Shown here: positions 29,766 through 41,900 of the stretch, one piece after another | How the letters are laid out: the number at the start of each line of letters is the position of its first letter | Position numbering within the stretch: position 1 is the stretch's first letter | DNA from: Holothuria scabra | Lineage: Eukaryota; Echinodermata; Holothuroidea; Aspidochirotida; Holothuriidae | Direction: 5' to 3' | Assembly: GCA_037179385.1 (NCBI GenBank) | Contig: CM074179.1 | Span: 30,076,046 to 30,140,045, forward strand | Length of the DNA: 64,000 nt | Notes under the pieces: generated by a model | Told to the model about the DNA's origin: nothing | Database searches by the model: none | The model's input: only the letters and a program-made list of their open reading frames with translations | Program-made: the position numbers and the translations under genes

Positions 29766-29935
29766 CTATGGTATGTTTCTTTCCGAATTTGGAGCACATC
29801 TGCCCTGGTTTTGTCCGTTTTCGTTGAATTTATGTAGATACATTGTAAAAAAGATGAGTAAGACCTCCAGGACGGACAGCAGCGTTAAGAATATCATGAC
29901 ATCTTCGTAGGAACCACGCATTTCATGAGTCCAAC
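29766..29935 (-). CDS. SLC16-like last coding exon
   Basis: The acceptor is TTTACTTTTAG at 29,936-29,946. The exon reads WTHEMRGSYEDVMIFLTLLS, then helix 12 (VLEVLLIFFTMYL) and a polar cytoplasmic tail ending NSERNIP and a stop. Joined to the previous exon it gives GGLIVGWTHEMRGSYE, the typical link between helices 11 and 12 (GG.L.G...D.TGSY). This placed a distant small exon in the gene. Confidence 0.85.
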
Positions 29936-32900
29936 CTAAAAGTAAACCACAAAAACATGTTATAAGAAACACTAATACACATAAAGGGCTATCGCAGACA
30001 CATTTTATTCGGTAGATTTTTTACGCCTCAACACAGAAGATGCCACATGTTTGTTCTTTAAAAAGTAAACTTTATAGAAATTCCAGACATTACTCCCCCT
30101 TTTGCCTAGTAATTTTAGTGAAATTTTAGTTTGAAAATTGACCCTCTCTTGTACTGTCTCTAGGTAGTTTTACCCCTACTTTTATCCGTCTTTTTGAAGG
30201 TGATATTATTATATAAGACATTTGCGTTAGATGGAATTTTACGATACGCCAACTCACTGATAAACGCTGTAATGAAAACAACTGCGCATGACAGCACAAA
30301 GGTAGTCCGGTATTACTCGTTTGACCAAGTCGATACCATCACCTCGTATACGTACATTCAGTAGTACTTCTCCAGATTCAACTTGACGTATAGGATTTGG
30401 GTAAAAAGATGAAAATTCAGGTTAGGTTTATGGCCCCCACTATTATCCTCTATAGGATTTAGGACTGAATTGTTGTTTGGTTTATGGTTTTGACAAAGCC
30501 TAGATTTAACTATGTTTTTGGTCTAGTGAGCGCCAGCTGTCCATTGAAACAAGTGCAACATAATACTTGAACAGGGCGCTGCTTTACGATATGCCCTTGC
30601 ACATAACACTCCTAAATCAACGTCTGATCCAGGTCAGTCTGGGACTGAGGTAAGTTATGATCCTAGGCCAAGCCAGTGCTGAGTGGATATACTGCAAGAT
30701 TATGAAGGCCCTAAGGCCAAGACTTGAGTTTTGGTAGCAGAAGCCTAAGCAGCAACGTGACGATAGGCTAGGCGGCATATGCAAAGCCTACGTACGTTAG
30801 GCCTTCCGCCGAACATTGGGTGTTTCGTATGCTAGCTGGCTCCAAGTCAGCGATGATACTGACACTGTCAGACCCGAGGAAACAAAACGGGCTAATCCGC
30901 CTCTTAAGCGTAATAATAAAACTTCACGCACCTACATAACACACATGCTCCAATCTCGCTCTTGTAGCAGGTATCCATCATTGTAAGTTGGCACTACTAG
31001 CCAACAGCTGGTTCACTCCTTTAGTAGAAGGACTAACCTAACCGCAATGGCTCTAACTGCCAGTTCGTACTTCCACGCGAAGGGACAATTCCTTTGAGCT
31101 TCTTCACATTCCAAAAGCTTAAACTCGGCAGGGTATTCGGAGGAAAATATATCAATGATACTTTTAAACTTGTTTCCAGTGATACTAAAAGTGTTGCCCA
31201 TTAAGTAATGTATTTTTTTCGAAGCTCATGTCCGTGTTGTTTGTCATAGGCATACATTCGTAAAATCATAACGGGCATGCAAGTGCGACGGTCTGCGACT
31301 AAGCGTTGCTTTGTGTTGCTATACCGGATGACCTTTGACCAGGTAGGCTGCTTTGCAATCATGAAAGGGCTTTTTATGGTAGAACATGAGACTCTCATCA
31401 GGGAGCTGAGGGTTGTAGAATATGCCCCCGTATTTCTCCCTTTCATAAGAGGTGACTAAAGGAGAAGCAAGTTTGAACCTAAACTTACAGTACTTGGATG
31501 CAAATTTTAAAGGCAGTCATTCGTCACCCCAAACTACAGTTTCAGTATACATATATCAAAACTCTCAATTGGTACAGCTCTTTGATTGGCATCACATTCA
31601 AACAATGCATCATAGCTAAATTACACAGCATGGGCACTGAGAGTGTCTTGATTACACATTATGGACTTGTATGGCCACTGGGACAAGCCATGAAACAATA
31701 AACTGGGATTGTGTCTGGATAAAGATGAGTTTTAGATAAATGTGGGAGTGGCTAGAAGTAAGTAGGTTGGGAGAATTGGAACTGTTTGGGATGATGAAAA
31801 TATGCCTTTAATAAATTTAAAACTGAACTTTTTAATCGAGCTGTCTGACGCTTCTGTTCATAACACATTCGCATTGGCATGTTGTTAACTTTCATCTAAC
31901 CCACTAGGGAGTTCCGTACCCAACCATTTAAGTCTACCCGATTTGGGTTAAATGCGGTTAAACTAGCGTGGGTCAGTAGCCACATGGGCAAACGAGGAAA
32001 TGAAAAAGGCGTTACACTCGCTAAAGAATACCTGCAGATGGAATTCTCCTACGACCTTTTATGTTATACTGATGGTCCTAAGACACGTTTTTGTTGGTGT
32101 GTCGTTAAATCCCATCTAACCAGCTAACTACAGTCTTTAGATCAATGGATTTGCAAAATAGAAGTCCCAAGAACTGTAGGAGTTCGTTCCGGAAAACAAG
32201 CTGATCGTGAAGAACAAACGTTCACCACAACTACGGGGAATGGATCCCCCATGAAGTGGAGATAACGTCTTGCGGGCTGTATCGGCCACACTTAACTTCC
32301 AAATAAATATTTATTCAATGGGGACGAGAGACCAAGCCAAGCGGTAGGCTGTCTCTGTGATTTTCCTGTCACCGTCAACCACATTCTCATTGATTGTTGC
32401 GATCACTCCCATGACAAATGTATGAGATCACTCGGACCATTCCCTTACTCTGAAACTATGTAAAGTTTTAAACTCGATTTTTTCAACGTCACACATAAAA
32501 GTCAAATTTGACCTGTTGGAAACCCCTTTTTACTTCATTTCACCCCGACATTGCACCATTTTATGTTCCATGTGGCAAAAGGTGACACGTGCATTCCTGT
32601 CGATGTGTCGTTCTATCGAATCTGTTTAGCCGGGAGGTCCGGAGTGCGATTTCCCAGACTGAGTTGAACCAACACACAGAGTTACAGAAGCTAACCTATT
32701 GCCGTTGTGCGTGATGCTCCGCGAGAGCAATGAGGTAGGTAGAAGAATTAAGTGCCCCGTAAGCAGTTCGGAAGACAACCTCTTTCGGGGGAAAATTGTT
32801 TTTCACCCGATCAGGGGAAAATACGGCCATGCGTGGCGCCATTTTCAAATTTCTCCCTTGATGCTTTGTGATCCTACCGCGCAATTTAAACGGAAACAAA

Positions 32901-35900
32901 CGTTCAAAACACCTGGAAAATTTAATCGGTCGTAGGAAAGAGAAATTTTGGAATATTTAGAAACTTTGTTGCTAGGGAAACAAAAAAGCCGGATCATGTT
33001 TGGTAGTTCACCGCGCAAATTTTGAGATATCGAGCAATTTTGCTACATTCTGTGTCCTAAGCTTAAATTATAGACTCGACACAGCCGCAAGATTTGTTCA
33101 ATTTTTTTGGCAGAAAGTTGTGTAAGTTACTCGTGTTAGCAGTTGAGCCCATTAGTACGTTCTTGAACGTTTCTTAAGATTTCTGTCTGTGGTGGTGAAC
33201 AGTTACCTTGTATTTGAACACATCGACATTTATAAAACAAAGTGACGACCGTGAAGAGGTACACACTAAGTCCTCATGAATAATCACACTGCAAATTTTC
33301 TCCCGATCGGGTGAATTCTCATTTTCACCCGAAAACGGTTATCTCCCGAACTGGTAAGTAGAAAAATGGCCGTAGACGTCGCTAAATTGAACCAGAACCC
33401 CAATATATTAAATGAAAAACGGAGCAAGTATATTTCAAATCCCCCCCCCCCCCCCCCCCATTCACCTCTTGCGAAAATTGTAGAATATCGTGGGCATTAA
33501 GTTCACAACGCACAGTAGGATCTTACCTATGTAGAAACAAATTTGCATTGACTAAAATAATCAATACAGAGAAATGAAGACATTCGTTCCATACCGAACT
33601 CAACTGTTTCATTCGAGAAACTGCAAGGTATGAAATGAATTCCTGTTTACCATTCAAACATTTCAGGACGCGTGTAGCAATATTTTCGAACCAACTGCAC
33701 ACAAATATTTTGTGTGGAAGACCTTTTCCGACACATTCGGCAACATTTGTAAAATGGTGGATTCAGATGTGACCACCTGCAACGAAACTTGAATGGAGAA
33801 AGAAACGGCAAAAACGTGGCTATAGACATTGCCGATTTCTCGTAACTTAAACATTTTGTAGCAAATTAAGAGGTTAGTAGTACTTTGGCTGTGTTACACA
33901 ATTTTAAAGACGTCCACGTTCTTCGATGGGGGGTATTAGTCTCCCAACAGTTCTAAATTTTCCCCTTTTGTTTTCTTTCCCTTTTTTTCTGTGAATGTTT
34001 CCGTCTCGATCTTAGGGGTCCCCAGGTAAGAAGTAGGAAGGTTTTGACGAGGGAGCAGGGTGGGGCGGAACTCATTGGAATGAGTGGGCAGTGTGCAGGT
34101 GATATGTGAGAGTGATTGGCTAGTTGAGATAGGAGCCATTTGAAGACAAAAAGACAGTGGACAATTCCACGAAAACCTCCGGCCCTCATTTTTTAAATTT
34201 TTTAAAGTTATTGTGGCTCGAGGATCTTTCCAACGAGGTGGACAAATTCTGCAATGGGGACAGAGGGAGGCTCCTCCGATGGAGCATGAACCTTAGCCCA
34301 GTCCCTTAACTCAATCGTGGTCCGGCACCACCATATTTCTCCCGTACAGGCCTACCTCAAAACCAAGCGAAACCTAAGCGTGAACCCTTTGCCTGGGGGA
34401 AATGGTAGGCTACCCATGGAGTCACGACTGCACTGACCTCCCACTGGCACCACCCCGATCTTAGATTTATGGCCGAAACACTTCCTTTGGGTGGCATTTA
34501 ATTATTTTGAAATAATCTGGGGGTCCACCATGTCACTTCACCAAATGGTGGGACTTATGTAACTTACTGATCTTAGCAAACATTCAAGACGTAAACTTAC
34601 CCACAATTAATCCACCAAACGTCGACCCAATTCCGCCCCAGAAACTCAACCACGTGGCTGCAGAATTAAAGTGAACGGTACAAGACAATTCCTTAATAGT
34701 AGAAGTTGCCCAAGCCGTAGTCTGACCGTTCACAATACCGGAAACGAATGCCATTACCATTACTACGACAACGTTAGTACTAATAATTGCCCAGATTTGC
34801 ATGGCAAATAAAATAATATATGGTGACGCAACCACAGTTGGGATACTGGTAAGGTTCCAGTGGTAGTAAGAGATGGTGGAAAGTCTCCCGAATAGTGAAC
34901 CGACTCCAGCTAGAGAGACCATTACAGCACAAATGTCACTACCGAAACCCTTAGACAGGCCGTATGGATACAGGTAGACCGAGAAACCCATTAACTGAAT
35001 CAATCCAGTGATAAGGAAGACACTGAGTGTTAATAGGGGTGGATGCGCCATGTATAGTGACTTCGAAACGCCTCCGTTGTTCACAACTTTTAAATGAGTT
35101 TCATCCTCTTTGCTTTTCCGGTAAGATGGTAAACATACCGCACTTATAACGAAATGTAATGCAACGGCGCCAATGAGCAAGATGGTTGGTCTGTATCCAT
35201 ACATGGTCTTCCAATATTCAACAAGCAGGGGGAATACAAATCCCGACACATTTGCTACCAGTAAAGTGGCACTGTTTACACGTCCAAAGCTATTATCAAA
35301 GCAGTCACGCAAAGCGATGAAAGAGGGCAAAGCCACGACTCCAGATCCGATTCCTGTGAGAAATAGTAGAAGTAGAATGCATTTTGAAGTTTAAATTAAA
35401 CACTGCTCCGAGACTTCCAGAGTTCAAGGCTTTATAACTTATTATACTAGCTGTACAAAACAAGGCTATCGGTATGCAGGTCCCCAGCTAGGTAAATTAA
35501 TGCAAAGATAAGATGTGTAAGGCGATTTTCCGTTAGACGAGATTTAACGACACGTCAACACGAATCTGTTATATGGTGTCAGTCAACTGTAGTGTAGGAT
35601 CCCCTGCCCACAGGGGGCTAGGCGACCCTTTGGACTTACTGTGTATACCTACCCCAATGGCTTTACAAGGAACGAGCGATTTCATAACATTCAATGGGAA
35701 AGACTTTTATGACTGGAAAAATATATCTTACTTAGTGTATAGTTTACTTTTACTCCACTCTCTGGCATGTGAGCCGTACCACAGATCATTAGTGGTCGCA
35801 TCTTCGTACAGTACATGCTTCGGGCGAAAAAATATAAACTGCAAAGTTATGAATTCAAGTTGTACATTATGTACAGCACGTACCAGCTAGGATGAGGCAC

Positions 35901-38900
35901 AAGAACAGTTGCGAAGTGTTGTTAGCAAGGAGTCCGACGTACATGACTCCAGCCGAGAAAAGAAGTCCACCAATCACCGCAGAGAGACGATATGAGAAAA
36001 CCTGTAACACTTGCTGTGCAAGTGGAGCTGAATTGACGAAATAGAGAGTTTTAATGACGACAGGCTTACAAAATATCGAGGAAAAGCTAAACCTTACTAT
36101 GAAATTACATGGAGGTATTTCCGTATAACCAGCGTCTTGAACATGTAGTGGTAATCCATGATTGTACGTAGCCTTCCCCGATTCAAATAACCACAATAAA
36201 TGGAAGTTGAGCCTCCCTTGGGTTTATGGACCAGGATAAATTGTAGTTCAGTTGAAGTGTATTTAGATCTGTAATCACAAGTAGCTTTAAGGGTACTATT
36301 TACGGACTAACAACGGACAGGGAAGGAATAGGTAACGGATAATATATGGTTAAGAAAAAAACACTGCATGCGAAGAACACCCTAGTAAACCAAAACAAAC
36401 GTATAGAGTCCCACCCACCCCCGTAGTATATGTTCATTTTGACGACGAAGGGTTGTGACTTTTGAATTTAGACGCCAACATTTCAAGATAAGGTTTTATA
36501 CAAATTTCTATCAAAATCATGTGTAAGAATGTCTAAATTATTGGAAATAACTAATTGTTCGATCGGAAAATATTTCAATTATTCAATCGACAAACTGTGC
36601 AAGGGCAAACACATTCCAGTGGTCATTTATTTTCAGGTGTCATCTTAATGTAATCTCTAGACTGCAAGCCGTTTTAGGTTTTTTTGATACATACGGTCTT
36701 TGAAATATTTTTCTATTAATTTCAAATTTGGAAGGCAAAATAGAAATCAATTTTTGTTTTATCAAACAAAATAAATACGAACGAATGTAAAGATATTTAA
36801 CCTATACAATTTCTGAAAAATCTTTTTGTTACAACAGTGTTGGAATGGTCAGGATGGCGTTTACCGAAGAATCCGAGACAAAAGGGAAGTAACTCCAAAT
36901 GTATTTCAGTATGTCAGTAGATCAAAAGCATAAAATGAGTAATTGTTACACCTGCTACTATCTGTTACGTCAAAATAAGGGAAAGTACCTGAAAAAATTG
37001 TTTCGGAGGCTCCCGAATTTGATAACAAAAATACCCATTTCTTAAAGTTGGCCAATATCTGGTTGGATTTAATATCTCAATTAATGCTGATTATTCAAAA
37101 TCAAGATGTAACAAAACCACAGTGTACCCCCAAAAAGTGATTTAAACATTTTGCTCTTCCGGACGCTTCAATTTGTTTCGCGGGTTTCGAGTGTTCACGC
37201 AAAATGTGTAATGGTCACCTTTTGCAAATAGTGATGCATATCCCCACTTTTGTTATTAGGTGACTTTAGGGGTCCACATGCTACATTTTGGAAAAGGGGA
37301 TTGGAACCAGATTTTCAAAGGCTGCCCAAACAACTTTCGGAGACTCTTAAACTGTTCACGAAAAATTGACTCATGTAAGTTATTCTTTCGTATATTTTGC
37401 AAAAGGCAATGGATCAGGTACACATGAATTAGTAAACACCCAGGGAAAATTCCTGTTGAGACCTGTTGAACAGGTATCAACAGGTACCTGTTGAACAGGT
37501 AATTGGAACAGGCACAACAGGTATGAACAGGTCTCAACAGGTGTGAACAGGTCTTAACAGGTATGAACAGGTCTCATCAGGGAGTGAACAGGTCTAAACA
37601 GGGAGTGAACAGGTGCAACTGGTCTTCAACAGGTATAGCCCTAACTGGTCTTCAACAGGTGCAACTGGTCTTCAACAGGTACAAATGGTCTCTAACAGGT
37701 ACAACTGGTCTTCAACAGGTGCAAAATGTTTTAACAGGAAATACTATATAGTGATGAATTTTTGCAACAGGGAGGTTGGGGGTTCAATTCTGGCAAGGTC
37801 AGAGCAACATTTGTGAATGGTTTGTTGTGTAAAACAGAGAGATCTAATTTACCTGTACAAGTACAACAAAAATTTGCACAAGACAAAATTTATTTGGCTA
37901 TGATATACATACTGCATGTTTAGTCAAACCCTAGTAGAATTCCATTGTAGCAAAGTGATGATAGATAGCACACATCATGTAGATAATAAGCCAGTTAAAT
38001 GCTAAAAATTGAAAAATTCATTAATCCACAGGTTTGATAAATATCACTGACCCATATGAAAGAGAAGAAATTAAATATAGCAATACTGTATTTCATTTGA
38101 GACTTTAAAATACACAATCAGGGTTCTAGCCAGACCATTCAAACTGGGTGCTGCACCCAGTTTGAATTTACTTTTTTTAAGTCAGCACACAGTTTGAAAT
38201 TTCACCACCAAGTTTGAATTTCATCATATGCGTACTCTAAACATACTGTAGGCTACACTGCACAGTATCAGACACATAAACATTTGATTGAATGATTGTG
38301 CTGATATTGGAAATAACCAAAAAATCAGGCAACTGACCACAGACAAATGTCATTTAGATCTTGAGATATGGCCAACATCATGTGAGAATGATGCAATGTT
38401 GATTAACTCCCATGATCCAGTTTGACATTTTTTCCTGGCTAGAATCCTGCATATTCCAAGTTTTGACCGCATAATGCTTTTCTATAACAGCTACATGGAA
38501 AGGTACGAGATTAGCAGGCTTGCTAGCCAGGTTGTGTGACCTGAAAAAAAAGGCCAAAAACATTGATTCGATTTTGGTTGAACTAAAGAGTGAAAATGGA
38601 ATTTTTCCAATTTAAATCAATGTTTGATCAAAGTAAAAACTGTAGTTACAGTACTGTACTACAAACATGTATCAAGCAGTCATTTCACAATTTCCAATAT
38701 ACAAAACAAGTGTTTTTCATGGTTAAAAGGATTGAAAGAAAAAGTCATATGAATCAGTCCTTTCACATATTTGCTAAATTAAAAAAAAACAAAGATTTGT
38801 CCTAAAACATTTTCTTAAGTTTTGTCCAAGGCAAAAAATATGGAGGACCTTCAACCGTAAGGAGCTGAAGGGATAGTCTTCAGCTATTACAAGTTCCATG

Positions 38901-41900
38901 AACAATTACATCAAAGTGTAAAATGTTGCATTGCATTCTTCTGTCATCAAATGGGTCCACTAAAGATATGAAATGATCACATTTACCGAATGTTTCAAAT
39001 TTCTCTATTAGCCATCCTCCTACAGTATTGGCCAGGTACTCATCTCAGTGTATCATACAGTAACCAATGACGAGCTTTCAAGTATAAGCAGGAGTGTTCA
39101 AATTTTCAGACACTGTACAAGAAATGCAGAGCTATGAAACCAGTACATCTGTCTTTTTGCAAATAGTCCTACGTGTATATCGCCATACGTAGCTAACATA
39201 CTGAAATGAACTAGTGAGTTGTAATTCATTTGGACGGTTTTCTGCTAGTAACTGCTTCACATTAGTTACATTATCCATTTTCTCCAAAGTACAGCAGAGT
39301 ACAGTACAGTACTGTAGGTCTCCAATCTATAAACTCATTCACTCCACAGGAAACATTTGATAGGTACTGTAGAACTTGCTAACATCTGTCCTGGATATGA
39401 TTCAAGAATTCGATGGCCAACACAGCTCAAAAAGTAAAAAGATATTGATGGCAGGCTCAGAAGATATTCCCAGGCAAACCATTTTTTACTGCAAGTACGA
39501 ATACATATTTTGATCAGTTCGAAGAACACAGTGCATTGCTAAATAACATTTTAAAGTTTCGCAGATAAGGCGTATTAACTCCGCCAGTTAAGGCTCTTTT
39601 AATGCCAATTGTACCGTGATTCCAATCCAATACAGGCTAATTTTGCTAAAATGACAGAACTTCTAAACATAGCTGTAAACGGGTTAGCTTTTGAAGATAC
39701 AACGGCAAATACTGTAGCTCCCTCATCTGTGTAGTGTTTCACCATCAAACTCACGCTGTAAATGGAATAAAAAATAAATAAATTTTAAACAACAATGCAA
39801 CAAATCAATGCAGATCGAAGAAAAATAGTGATTACACTTTCATACTAAATATGAACAGTATTGGAGAGTCCCCTTCCTCCACAACACCAACCCACCAGGA
39901 CCTTTAAGTACAGAACGAATAAGCTTTTTTCAGTACAACTGGCAGTGTTTGTTTGTGACTTGATATACAGTTCCTAACTTGGAGTCAAATTTTTTGAGAT
40001 GCCATGGGGATACTTAGGATAAAACTATGGAACTACTTAAGTACAAGCATTACAATATGCATAGGCCTACAGTAACCCTAGGTCTTAATTAAGCTCATGA
40101 TCTAGACTTTAAACAACTGACAATACTGAAATGGACAGAGGTTATGCAGTGAGAAATTTAGTATTGAGTATTAAGAATCATGAGTAACATTGTTCAGCAT
40201 TGATTTAATCCAAGTCTTCATAAAAAATAATCACTTTGACCTACAGTAATCTCCCATCCCCTAACCTTAAAGGGAAATTTTGCGGTTGAAATGTCAAATG
40301 TTCCAACATAAATAAAACAGAAAACAGCTGAAGGCATAGTCAAACTGTTCATTGTCAAACATACTGTACACCCCAGCAATAGCTTCATCTCAAAACATTA
40401 TGAATGAGAAGGGCGCTGAAAGTTGCACAATCTGAAATTTTGAAAGTTTAGGTACCCTAAACAAATTTTTCTAGAGCAAAAAATGTCAAGCTTAGGGAAA
40501 CTTTTCTTGAACAGAAGACCACCATACTGCATTAATTTAATCATTTATCCACCAGGGGCCAGTGCCAATAAAATTGGTTTAAAAAGGATGAAATTTTCTG
40601 TTAAGCAAATGCAATATTTCCCTTTAACCCAACCCTCAATTTAACCATGATTAAGGCAAGGTACAGTAGCCTGTAGAACAGCCCTTGGACTGGGCTGTGC
40701 ATTATGTTCAATTTGTTCAAAGGCCTTATACTGTACTGTATGGCAAATTCCACACCTAAGTGTTGCCTAATGGAACGAGCCTACAGTAATTACATAAGCC
40801 ATCATGTGACGGAACATAGATGGTTAGTTCAAAGTTCAAATATGTTCTAAATTTGAACACCTCATTAAAATCATTCTTTTCTTCAATTAATTAAAATATC
40901 ATTAAGAATTAATTCTGGCTTCATATTGTGTGGTAAAACTGACAATTCTGCATCGATCAGTGAATAAATAAGCACGTAAATGAGGTGTTCGAATTTAGAA
41001 CCTGTTTAAACTTTGAACCAACCACTGTACATACATACATGATACACTACAGCACCATTCAAGGTTATGGCTGGGCCTATAGGCTTAAGTTATGCTTATG
41101 GTATGAAAACACCTTTATATCCACTTGAATCCTCAGCTTTCATTGCCCAAATTTGACTGATTTTCCCATGCAGCATATGGAGGAAATTATACTTGAAACT
41201 TGGATGTGTGCACTATATTTACAGTTTAGGCATAGGCTGTACACTGTAACTGTAATGTAAGTGTAATGTATACTGCAATAGTAACGTTACAACACAAGTA
41301 ACGTTAGACCTAACGTTAGGCCTAGCCTTGGCTAATGCCTAATGTTTATGGTTAAGCCAAACAGAACAGTGACAGTTAAATACTATTTGCCCAGCCACCA
41401 TGACCCTCAAATTGCACTGCATTTTGGTGTAAAACTGGACCAACAAATGGATCATAAAACATAAATGACTTACTCTGCTCCAGAGTATTTTTTGTAAAGA
41501 AATCTTCCTCTGCTGCCTTCACTTTCATTGCACCTTTTTGAATTTGTGAATGTGACGCATGCTCAGACAACTCAGCTCTGGCTCTGTACTGTACAGTGTA
41601 TGTTTGCAATAGTAGTAGTAATAGTACATGCAGTATGTGCACAATATACAAAGGCAGCTGTTATCTAGCAACCTCACTCAACACTGTGTGTGCAGAGAAC
41701 TGTGTCACTGCAAAGGGGCCATGAAGGTAATACTTTGTTCAAGCAAACTATTGCTTTTGTTATGTGCATTGCTTCACAAGAGATAAGAAGCGTGTATATT
41801 TAGAGAGCAGCAAAGGTATTTAGACTGTTTTGCTACTATGTGGTATGAGAAGAAGAGAAGATGAAATAAAAATGAAGCACTTGGGTAAATGAATTTTAGA

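Noticed and set aside
31201..31459. Hammerhead ribozyme (CTGATGA core, minus strand near 31,395; also 20,627 and 51,548)
   Set aside because: The CTGATGA words are not followed by a stem and GAAA in the required position, so no hammerhead fold can be drawn.
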